A stretch of 64,000 nt of DNA from JAJRXR01 sp041987545 (GTDB lineage Bacteria; Planctomycetota; Phycisphaerae; Phycisphaerales; UBA1924): contig JBHIWH010000005.1 in NCBI GenBank assembly GCA_041987545.1, positions 62,001 to 126,000 of the forward strand, written 5' to 3'. Below, piece by piece: positions 8,266-18,674 of this stretch. The notes below the pieces were generated by a model that saw only the letters and a program-made list of their open reading frames with translations, was not told the DNA's origin and made no database searches. Made by a program: the position numbers and the translations under genes. How positions within the stretch are numbered: position 1 is the first letter of the stretch; each line of letters starts with the position of its first letter.

Positions 8266-9629
8266 CCCAGACCGACACCACACCCCAGCTCCCGGCCTGC
8301 GCGCACACGCCCCGCCCGTACACGGGCCCGAGCAAGGCCGATGTCCTCGCGATGCGTCGCGAGTTCCTGACGCCCGCTCTGCTGACCTACTACCGGGATC
8401 CGATCATGATCGTCGAGGGGCACATGCAGTGGCTCTTCGACGAGACCGGGCGGCGGTACCTGGACGCCTTCGCGGGGATCGTGACGGTCAGCGTCGGCCA
8501 CTGCCACCCCCGGGTCGTCGAGGCCGTCCGCGAGCAGAACGAGCGGCTCCAGCACACGACGACGATCTACCTGCACCCGAACGCCGCCGAGTTCGCGAAG
8601 CGTTTGGCCTCGACCTTTCCGAAGGACAGCGGCCTGGGCGTGACGTACTTCGTGAACTCGGGGTCGGAGGCCAACGACCTGGCCGTCCTGATGGCGCGGG
8701 CGCACACCGGCGCCTACGACGTCGTCGCCCTCCGCAACGCCTACCACGGCACGAGCCCCTCGGCCGTCGGCCTGACGGCCCTGCACACCTGGAAGTACCC
8801 CGTGCCCCAGGGCTTCGGGATCCACCACGCGGTCATGCCCGATCGCTACCGGGGCCCCCACGGCTACGACGACCCGGACGCGGGGGAGAAGTACGCCGCC
8901 GACGTGCTTGACGTGATCCGGCACGCGACGTCCGGCAGGCTGGCTGGGTTCATCGCCGAGCCGATCCAGGGCGTGGGCGGCACGGTCGAGCTCCCCCCCG
9001 GGTACCTGGCGCGGGTCTACGAGCATGTGCGCGCCCACGGCGGGCTGTGCATCGCCGACGAGGTGCAGACCGGGTTCGGCCGGACCGGGGATCATTTCTG
9101 GGGCTTCGAGTCCCACGGCGTGACGCCCGACATCGTGACGATGGCCAAGGGCATCGGGAACGGCGCGCCGCTGGCGGCCGTCACCACGCGGGCCGACATC
9201 GCCGACGTGTTGCGGCAGCGTCTCCACTTCAATACCTACGGCGGGAACCCGGTCAGCATGGCCCAGGGGCTGGCGACGCTCAACGTCATCCTCGACGAGA
9301 ACATCCAGGCCCACGCCAAGGAGATCGGCGGCCTGCTCAAGTCCGGGCTGCGGGACATGCAGAAGTCCCACCCGACAATCGGCGACGTCCGGGGCCAGGG
9401 CCTGATGCTCGGCGTCGAGATCGTTGAGGACACATCCTCGAAGACTCCGGCGCCGGCCAAGACCGCCGACGTCCACGAGCGGGCCAAGGACCTGGGCCTG
9501 CTCGTCGGCAAGGGCGGGCTGAACGGCAACGTGCTCCGCATCAAGCCGCCGATGTGCCTGACACGGGAAGACGTGGGATTCATGCTCGCCGTCCTGGACC
9601 GGGCGTTCACCGAGGCGGAGCGGGCCTAG
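8262..9629 (+). CDS. Class III PLP aminotransferase (beta-alanine / AGXT2-like)
   Basis: A 455-residue fold-type I aminotransferase of class III. The PLP Schiff-base lysine is Lys296 in MAKGIGNGAPLAAV; Asp266 in IADEVQTGFGRTG binds the pyridine nitrogen. NSGSEANDLAVLMAR and FIAEPIQGVGG are the usual phosphate- and carboxylate-contact motifs. The alanine-glyoxylate aminotransferase 2-like pattern and the locus indicate transamination of beta-alanine or beta-aminoisobutyrate, delivering the semialdehyde to MmsA. The amino acceptor (pyruvate or glyoxylate) is not determinable. It overlaps the permease stop by four bases and lies 25 bases before the dihydropyrimidinase gene. Confidence 0.9.
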   Translation: MTQTDTTPQLPACAHTPRPYTGPSKADVLAMRREFLTPALLTYYRDPIMIVEGHMQWLFDETGRRYLDAFAGIVTVSVGHCHPRVVEAVREQNERLQHTTTIYLHPNAAEFAKRLASTFPKDSGLGVTYFVNSGSEANDLAVLMARAHTGAYDVVALRNAYHGTSPSAVGLTALHTWKYPVPQGFGIHHAVMPDRYRGPHGYDDPDAGEKYAADVLDVIRHATSGRLAGFIAEPIQGVGGTVELPPGYLARVYEHVRAHGGLCIADEVQTGFGRTGDHFWGFESHGVTPDIVTMAKGIGNGAPLAAVTTRADIADVLRQRLHFNTYGGNPVSMAQGLATLNVILDENIQAHAKEIGGLLKSGLRDMQKSHPTIGDVRGQGLMLGVEIVEDTSSKTPAPAKTADVHERAKDLGLLVGKGGLNGNVLRIKPPMCLTREDVGFMLAVLDRAFTEAERA

Positions 9630-9654
9630 CGCGACGAGCTGGAAGGAGGGCGCC

Positions 9655-11049
9655 ATGGGGCTGCTCATCAGGGGCGGACGGGTCATCACCGCCACCGACG
9701 AGGACCGGGCGGACGTCTACTGCGAGGGCGAGACGATCTCGCGGATCGCCCCCTCGATCGACCCGGGCGATTGCCCGCCGGGCACGGAGATAGTCGATGC
9801 AACCGGAAAGCTCGTCTTCCCGGGCTTCATCGACCCGCACGTGCACGTGCACCTGCCATTCATGGGCACGAACGCGAAGGACGACTGGGAGTCGGCCAGC
9901 CGCGCGGCCCTGGCGGGTGGGACGACGACGCTCATCGAGATGATCTGCCCGGGCCCGGACGACGAGCCGATGACCGCCTTCGAGACCTGGCTGGGCCACG
10001 CCCGGGGCAAGGCCGCCTGCGATTTCACGTTCCACATGTCGGTCGTGCGCTTCGACGAGCTGGCCCAGAGCCAGCTCCGGGAGATCGTGACAGGACGCGG
10101 CATCCCCTCGTTCAAGGTCTTCCTGGCCTACAAGGGCGCCCTCGACCTCCCCGACGAGCACCTGTTCTCGCTGCTGACCATGGCCCGCGAGATGGGCGTC
10201 ATCGTGACGGCCCACTGCGAGAACGCGGAGCTGGTGGACGCGATGCAGCGTCGCCTGATCGCCGAGGGCAGGACGGGCCCGGAATGGCACGAGCCGTCGC
10301 GGCCCGTGAGCGTCGAGGCCGAGGGCGTGCACCACCTGGCGACGTTCGCCGAGCTGACCGGGGCGCATATCTACACGGTGCACACGTCGTGCGAGGCGGC
10401 CGTCCGGGCGGGGCTCGAGGCCCGGGCCAGGGGCGTGAACATCTGGATCGAGGCGGTCGCGCCCCACCTCGTGCTCGACAAGGCCTACGCCGAGCGGCCC
10501 GACTTCGAGGGCGCCAAGTACGTCATGTCGCCCCCCCTGCGCGAGAAGCGGAACCAGGAGTTCCTCTGGAACCACCTCCGCTCCCGGGCGATCAGCACGA
10601 TCGGGACCGACCACGCCCCGTTCGACTTCGCGACCCAGAAGGTCATGGGCAGCGACGCGTTCACGAAGATCCCCAACGGCATCCCGTCCGTGCAGGAGCG
10701 GGTCGATCTCGTGCATTCCTTCGGCGTGCGCACCGGACGGCTCGACTACCACGCGCTCGTGGACGCGTGCTCGACCCAGGCGGCCAGGATCTTCGGCCTG
10801 TACCCCCGGAAGGGCACGATCCGCGTCGGCGCCGACGCGGACCTGGTCGTCTACGACCCCGACCACGAGCGGACGCTCTCGGTCGATTCGAGCCTGTCTG
10901 CCGTGGACTACAACGCCTTCGAGGGATGGACGATCACCGGGCGTGCCGAGGTGGTCACCGTCCGGGGCAGGGTGCAGGCCCGCGAGGGACGGTTCGTCGG
11001 CGAGCAGTCACGCGGCACACTCCTGGAGCGCGAGCCGACGCACTTCTAG
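9655..11049 (+). CDS. hydA: Dihydropyrimidinase (hydantoinase family)
   Basis: A 464-residue amidohydrolase with a complete binuclear metal site: His62 and His64 in DPHVHVH, the lysine expected to be carboxylated (Lys154 in SFKVFLAYKG), His187 (TAHCEN), His243 (VHTSCEA) and Asp319 (GTDHAPF). The lysine carboxylation and zinc binding are family knowledge. The enzyme opens dihydrouracil or dihydrothymine to the N-carbamoyl beta-amino acid, step two of the pathway. The ATG is preceded by GGAAGGAGG. Last plus-strand gene of the operon; it converges on the dihydropyrimidine dehydrogenase gene with only 21 bases between stops and no visible terminator. Confidence 0.94.
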   Translation: MGLLIRGGRVITATDEDRADVYCEGETISRIAPSIDPGDCPPGTEIVDATGKLVFPGFIDPHVHVHLPFMGTNAKDDWESASRAALAGGTTTLIEMICPGPDDEPMTAFETWLGHARGKAACDFTFHMSVVRFDELAQSQLREIVTGRGIPSFKVFLAYKGALDLPDEHLFSLLTMAREMGVIVTAHCENAELVDAMQRRLIAEGRTGPEWHEPSRPVSVEAEGVHHLATFAELTGAHIYTVHTSCEAAVRAGLEARARGVNIWIEAVAPHLVLDKAYAERPDFEGAKYVMSPPLREKRNQEFLWNHLRSRAISTIGTDHAPFDFATQKVMGSDAFTKIPNGIPSVQERVDLVHSFGVRTGRLDYHALVDACSTQAARIFGLYPRKGTIRVGADADLVVYDPDHERTLSVDSSLSAVDYNAFEGWTITGRAEVVTVRGRVQAREGRFVGEQSRGTLLEREPTHF

Positions 11050-11070
11050 CCCGAGCCTACCCCGCCCCGG

Positions 11071-12255
11071 TCAATCGTCCTTGTTGGCCACGAGCTTGTC
11101 GGACTGCTCGACGAACCTGTCGCCCTCCCAGGCGGTGTCCTTGGTGACCATGCCCGCCTTCTCTGCCCGCTCGGCCGCCTTGGCGGCCGCCTGACGCTTG
11201 ACTAGGTCCGCGTGGGTCGTGAAGTAGCGGAGGGAGTGGCCCCGGAAGTCCTCGACGGACTCGAAGCCGTGCTTGTCCATGAAGGCCGAGAGCCCCTCGC
11301 AGAGTGTGGAGGCGAGCTTGTAGCCGTGGATCATGACACCGGTGCAGACCTGCACGGTGTGTGCGCCCAGGAGGATGAACTGGGCGGCGTCGTCGCCGGT
11401 CTCGACGCCCCCGATCGCCGAGAGCGAGCGGTCGGGGAACTCGCCCTTGATCGGGAGTTCATCGCCGTCGGGGATGGGCATGCCGCTGCCCCCGCCGAAC
11501 ATCATCGTGCCCAGCTCCATGACCATCCGCAGCGCGATGGGGCGGACGGCCTTGCACGAGTAGCCGCCCGGCACGGTGTAGCCCTCGACCGTGGGCTCGG
11601 GGCGGAGCGACTCGAGGTCCACGCCCATGACGCTCAGGATCGTGTTGATCGCGGCGACGCCCTCGCAGCCGGCGCGGAGCGCCGCGCGGGCCGGATCCTC
11701 GATGTGCGTGATGTTCGGGGTCATCTTGGCCCAGACGGGGATCGTCGCCGCCCCGTTCACCCAGCCGCAGACCTCCTCGAGGATTTCCGGGTCCTGGCCC
11801 ATGGCGGCGCCCATCTTGCGCTCGGGCAGGCCGTGCGGGCACGAGAAGTTCAGCTCGAACGCGTCCACGCCGCAGGCCTGGCAACGCTCCACGATCTCGA
11901 CCCAGGCGTCCTTGCGGTACTCCTCCATGATGGAGGCGATGAGGACGCCGTCGGGGTGCGAGTCCTTGACGCTCTTGAACTCGTCCTCCCACACGTCCAT
12001 CGGGCGGTCGGAGATCAGCTCGATGTTCTCCCAGCCGATGACCTCGCGGGTCTTGGCGGCCCGCATCCGCGCGTACCGCGGCGCCACGTTCGTCACCTTC
12101 GATGAGTCGAGGCTGATCGTCTTGGCGATCACGCCCCCCCACCCCTCGTCGAACGCCTTGCGGATGACGTTCGCGTTCGTGCCGGGCGGGCCCGAGCCGA
12201 TGACGAACGGATTCGGGAGTTCGAGACCGTTGACGTTGACGCGCAGATCGGGCAT
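11071..12255 (-). CDS. Dihydropyrimidine dehydrogenase, plant PYD1-like, without Fe-S domain
   Basis: A 394-residue FMN TIM-barrel enzyme that catalyses step one of the pathway, reduction of uracil or thymine. Landmarks are FVIGSGPPGTNANVIRKAF, AKTISLD, and the active-site loop NFSCPHG with Cys139. The C-terminus (FRGHSLRYFTTHADLVKRQ, then a charged tail ending VANKDD) has no cysteine cluster, whereas bacterial PreA/PydA end in a two-cluster ferredoxin domain. From memory, that tail resembles Arabidopsis PYD1. No PreT/PydX-type NAD(P)H subunit lies nearby, so the electron donor is unknown. The ATG follows GGAGGCCTCCGG. It has its own promoter (TAGACT at 12285-12290) and runs towards the rest of the pathway genes. 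Confidence 0.9.
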   Translation of the reverse strand: MPDLRVNVNGLELPNPFVIGSGPPGTNANVIRKAFDEGWGGVIAKTISLDSSKVTNVAPRYARMRAAKTREVIGWENIELISDRPMDVWEDEFKSVKDSHPDGVLIASIMEEYRKDAWVEIVERCQACGVDAFELNFSCPHGLPERKMGAAMGQDPEILEEVCGWVNGAATIPVWAKMTPNITHIEDPARAALRAGCEGVAAINTILSVMGVDLESLRPEPTVEGYTVPGGYSCKAVRPIALRMVMELGTMMFGGGSGMPIPDGDELPIKGEFPDRSLSAIGGVETGDDAAQFILLGAHTVQVCTGVMIHGYKLASTLCEGLSAFMDKHGFESVEDFRGHSLRYFTTHADLVKRQAAAKAAERAEKAGMVTKDTAWEGDRFVEQSDKLVANKDD

Positions 12256-12284
12256 CCGGAGGCCTCCGAGTCTGGGAAACCGCC

Positions 12285-12290
12285 AGTCTA
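12285..12290 (-). promoter_or_regulatory. Candidate -10 TAGACT of the dihydropyrimidine dehydrogenase gene
   Basis: On the minus strand GTGTAGACTGG lies 29 bases before the ATG and upstream of the GGAGG ribosome binding site. The -35 side is GC-rich and not recognisable. Confidence 0.35.
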
Positions 12291-12354
12291 CACGCTCCGG
12301 CCTGTCGAGACGCCGTGCCGTCGGCCCGATTCGGCGTGCCGAGCGTGCCACATC

Positions 12355-15558
<3,204 letters not shown>

Positions 15559-15565
15559 CGCGCGC

Positions 15566-17101
15566 TCACGCCCACACACCGTGGACCGACCACCGCCCGT
15601 CCGCGGTGTCGCGCCGGATCCAGAGCCAGCGTCCGGCCTCGTCCTGGGCCTTGAAGTAGTCACGCCCGGAGCGGTCGCCGACCCACCACTCGGGGCCCAG
15701 ACGCTCCGGGCCCAGGCAGGCGACGATGCGCCGGTCCTCACCCCGCCATCGGACACGCATCACCGGGCCGTCGGGCGTCAGGGCCATGACGTCGATCGCC
15801 TCGGGCGGCTCGATCAGGAGCGTCGGGCGGTCGCCGTGCGTGGGCGCCGACCCGGGCGAGCCGGCCGGGGCGCCGATGCTGATCGGGCGCAGGCGGCCCG
15901 CCCGCTCGGGCAGGTGCGACTCGCGGGCCTCGAAGACCATCGCCCCCGGCGCCCCCAGGCGGTTGACGAGCGTGTCGGTCAGCTCGGAGACGGCCCGCTC
16001 GACCAGGGCGTCGGCGACGGCGGCGCCCTCGCGCCACCGCTCCCGCTGCTCGTGGGGCAGGCGGGCCAGGCGCGACGCCCGGACGCGGACCGCCTCGACG
16101 CCGAAGCCCAGGTGCGCCCGCTCCAGCCTCGGGCGGGCCAGCGACCAGAGATGCCGCGCGTCCCGGCTCGGGCGGCTCATGGACAGGACGAACCCGGTCG
16201 GCTCCAGGTCCGACCGGTCCAGCCCGATCTCGACGCGGCGGGCGCCCGACTCTCGCGCGTGCAGGGCGGCGCACACCTCCTCGAACAGCGAGCGCACCGT
16301 CAGCTCCAACGCGTCCCAGCGCGCTGTCGGGCCGTCGAAGACGCGCTCGGCCTCGGGCGGCGCCGGCGGGCGGACCGGCTCGATCGTCTCGATCGCGCCG
16401 CCCAGGGCCCGGTCGAGCTGGAGCAGGAGCCCGGGGCCGAAGCGGGCGGGCAGCGTTGCGCGGGGGAGGTTCAGCAGGTGCTCGATGCGCTCGATGCCGA
16501 CCTCGGCCAACGCGGCCTCCGTGCCGGGCTCGATGCGGAGCGCCCGGACCGGGAGGGGGGCGATCGCGTCGCGCACGCCCCGGTCGGGGACGATCGTCGT
16601 CTGGGCGCCCGAGAAGCGGGCCACGGCGCGGGCGGCGCCAAACGTCGGGGCGATGGCGAGGCGGGCGCCGAACCCGATCTTCCCGAACGCCTCCCTGGTC
16701 GTGCGCACGAGCGCGTCTTCCCCGCCGTGGACCGGGCCGCACCCGGTCACGTCGAGCAGCACGCCGTCGGGCGGGTCGGGGGCGACGACCGGGGAGAAGC
16801 GGCGTGCCCAGAGCGTGATGGCGCGGAGGGCCTCGGCGTCCCCTTCGGGGTCGCAGGCCTCCAGCCGCGTCCGGCGCCGCAGCAGCCCCCCCGCCTCGGC
16901 GACGGGCATGCCCGGCGCGACGCCCGCGTCCATGGCGCGGGCGCAGCAGGCGCGCACGACCTGGCGCTGGTGGTCCTGGGCCGTCAGCAGGATGGGGCGA
17001 TCGTCACGCCCGCCGCCGGGCCGCTCGTCCCGGCGCCTGTCCCGGCGTCTCACCAGCTCGATCGGCAGCATCGGCAACCACACGGACATCGCCCGTCTCA
17101 T
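15566..17101 (-). CDS. imuB: ImuB, catalytically inactive Y-family polymerase-like mutasome hub
   Basis: A 511-residue DinB-superfamily protein beginning MRRAMSVWLPMLPIELVRR. The usual Y-family metal-binding Asp at the start of the palm is absent, as expected for ImuB, which acts as a scaffold linking ImuA, DnaE2 and the beta clamp. The palm (LLDVTGCGPVHGGEDALV; FGARLAIAPTFGAARAVARF) and the helix-hairpin-helix region (LAEVGIERIEHLLNLPRATL) are visible. I chose the ATG at 17101 because GGAGAG precedes it closely; the ATG at 17089 is an alternative. Either start lies inside imuA, so the genes overlap by 86-98 bases in different frames, a long overlap. The gene is seven bases upstream of dnaE2. 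Confidence 0.92.
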   Translation of the reverse strand: MRRAMSVWLPMLPIELVRRRDRRRDERPGGGRDDRPILLTAQDHQRQVVRACCARAMDAGVAPGMPVAEAGGLLRRRTRLEACDPEGDAEALRAITLWARRFSPVVAPDPPDGVLLDVTGCGPVHGGEDALVRTTREAFGKIGFGARLAIAPTFGAARAVARFSGAQTTIVPDRGVRDAIAPLPVRALRIEPGTEAALAEVGIERIEHLLNLPRATLPARFGPGLLLQLDRALGGAIETIEPVRPPAPPEAERVFDGPTARWDALELTVRSLFEEVCAALHARESGARRVEIGLDRSDLEPTGFVLSMSRPSRDARHLWSLARPRLERAHLGFGVEAVRVRASRLARLPHEQRERWREGAAVADALVERAVSELTDTLVNRLGAPGAMVFEARESHLPERAGRLRPISIGAPAGSPGSAPTHGDRPTLLIEPPEAIDVMALTPDGPVMRVRWRGEDRRIVACLGPERLGPEWWVGDRSGRDYFKAQDEAGRWLWIRRDTADGRWSVHGVWA

Positions 17102-17795
17102 GCTCTCTCCGCACGGCCCATCGCCGCGCGTCCTCCGACGCGGGCCGCACTCCCTTGCAGCGCAGCAGCTCCACGGTCCATCGTGGATCACTCCCGTCCG
17201 ATGGCGAGGGCGTGACCCGCCAACGCGTCCAGGCGGCGGAGATCTCCCGCCGCTCCCACCACGGCCGCGCCAGCAGGCACACGCCCCCGCCCGCGCCGGC
17301 CGCGAGCTGCAGCCGGCGCGACTCGCTCATCCCCAGCCCCGACCCGTCGGCGATCACGACGGCGACCCCGGCGCAGCGCAGCGCCAGGTCGATCGCCCAC
17401 AGGCGCCGGGCGTCGTCCCCCGCCTCGACGAAGACGGATCGCTCGAGCAGCGCGGGGTCGCGGATGCCCAGCGCGTGCGGCCACGCGCGGCGCCCGATCC
17501 AGACCGCCCGGCGCCCGGCGTCGTCGGCGCGCACCGCCCGGGCCGCGGCGTGGGTCAGCACGCCGAGGGGGGCGGCCCACCACCCGGCCCGCTCCCGGGC
17601 GTCCTGGCCGGAGAGCCACTCGTGGACGGCTCCCCGCCGCAGCCCACCCACCACCGCCGCGTCCGGCCCGTCCCAGCCCAGGGCCAGCCTGGGCGCCTCC
17701 CGGGCGGATTCGGCCCGCGCCTCCACCCGCTGGATCACGGCCGCGAGGCGTTCCAGACGCGGTTTTGGGGCATATGGGGCACTGACTACTCGCAT
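17004..17795 (-). CDS. imuA: ImuA-like SOS mutagenesis protein
   Basis: A 263-residue protein, first gene of the mutagenesis operon. ImuA homologues are short RecA-like proteins without a good Walker A. Readable conserved parts are GLRRGAVHEWLSGQDARERA, a central RRAVWIGRRAWPHALGI, a strand VAVVIADGSGLGMSESRRLQLAA, and LLARPWWERREISAAWTRW, after which the C-terminus becomes Arg/Ala-rich. It associates with RecA and ImuB in systems studied elsewhere. The ATG at 17795 lies six bases downstream of a good -10 box, so the mRNA may be leaderless; no Shine-Dalgarno is present. The last 98 bases overlap imuB. Confidence 0.85.
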   Translation of the reverse strand: MRVVSAPYAPKPRLERLAAVIQRVEARAESAREAPRLALGWDGPDAAVVGGLRRGAVHEWLSGQDARERAGWWAAPLGVLTHAAARAVRADDAGRRAVWIGRRAWPHALGIRDPALLERSVFVEAGDDARRLWAIDLALRCAGVAVVIADGSGLGMSESRRLQLAAGAGGGVCLLARPWWERREISAAWTRWRVTPSPSDGSDPRWTVELLRCKGVRPASEDARRWAVRREHETGDVRVVADAADRAGETPGQAPGRAARRRA

Positions 17796-17801
17796 TTTGT
17801 C

Positions 17802-17830
17802 AGGGTAGCACCCAATCAGATTCCTATCAA
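17802..17830 (-). promoter_or_regulatory. Promoter of imuA-imuB-dnaE2: TTGATA - 17 bp - TACCCT
   Basis: On the minus strand TTGATA (17825-17830) and TACCCT (17802-17807) are separated by exactly 17 bases. The expected transcription start coincides with the imuA ATG. A weak inverted repeat CTGAC/GTCAG (17782-17786, 17799-17803) straddles the start, but it matches no LexA box I can name. Confidence 0.6.
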
Positions 17831-17882
17831 GCCATTTCTCACACATCCCGCCTCGCTGGGGGTCGGCGGGTAGGGTCCGGGC

Positions 17883-18569
17883 ATGTGCGGGCGGTACACC
17901 CGGAAGTACACGTGGCGGGAGGTGCGGGCGTTCCTGGACATCCGATTCCCGGAGCGGCTCGAGCTGACGCCGAGCTACAACGTCGCGCCGACGCAGGCCG
18001 CGCCGATCGTCCGCGGGTCGGAGCGCGGGCGGGAGATGGTGATGGCGCGGTGGGGCCTGGTCCCGGGCTGGGCCGACGATCCGAAGATCGGCACGCGGAT
18101 GATCAACGCCCGGGCCGAGACGGTGGACTCGAAGCCCGCGTTCCGCAGCGCGTTCCGGCGCCGGCGGTGCGTGGTGCCGATCACCGGTTTCTACGAGTGG
18201 CAGGCCCGGGAGACGGGGCCGAAGCAGCCGTTCTACACCACACGCGCCGACGACCGGATCATGTGCCTGGCGGGCCTGTGGGAGACATGGGACAAGGGCG
18301 AGGGGCCGCTGGAGACGTACACCGTCATCACGACGAGTGCGAACGGGCTGCTCGCCCCGATCCATGCGCGCATGCCCGTCGTGCTGGAGCCCGAGAGCGT
18401 GGGCGCGTGGCTCGGGGACGATGAGGCGGGGGACCTGTCCGCGTTGCTCCGCCCGGCGGCCGACGGGGTGCTGCAGACCGTCCCGGTCTCGACGCGCGTG
18501 GGCAACGTCGCCAACGACAGCGAGTCGCTCACCGAGCCGATCGACGGCGACGGTGGTCTGTTCTCGTAG
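17883..18569 (+). CDS. SRAP (YedK/HMCES-type) abasic-site DNA-protein crosslinking protein
   Basis: A 228-residue SOS response-associated peptidase family protein. Catalytic residues are in place: Cys2 after Met removal (MCGRYT), Asn in RMINARAET, Glu in ITGFYEW and His in IHARMPVV. Proteins of this family form a covalent thiazolidine crosslink with abasic sites in single-stranded DNA, shielding them from error-prone processing. Length is normal. It is divergent from imuA over 87 bases, so damage-inducible co-regulation is likely. A possible -10 TAGGGT at 17871-17876 lies six bases before the ATG, and there is no clear Shine-Dalgarno; as for imuA, a leaderless message is possible. GTG-free start: the ATG must be used because Cys2 is catalytic. 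Confidence 0.95.
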   Translation: MCGRYTRKYTWREVRAFLDIRFPERLELTPSYNVAPTQAAPIVRGSERGREMVMARWGLVPGWADDPKIGTRMINARAETVDSKPAFRSAFRRRRCVVPITGFYEWQARETGPKQPFYTTRADDRIMCLAGLWETWDKGEGPLETYTVITTSANGLLAPIHARMPVVLEPESVGAWLGDDEAGDLSALLRPAADGVLQTVPVSTRVGNVANDSESLTEPIDGDGGLFS

Positions 18570-18674
18570 CGCGCCGGGCATGCCGTCGCCGGCGTGCTCT
18601 CCGACGTCCGGTCGGGCGGGCTTCCCGTAGAATGCGATCCCCGCGTCCGCCGGCGCGCGGGACGGAGGCCCGGG

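Noticed and set aside
17782..17803. CTGAC-N12-GTCAG as an SOS box
   Set aside because: Only five bases per arm, overlapping the imuA start codon, and unlike any LexA box I know; noted only in the promoter entry.
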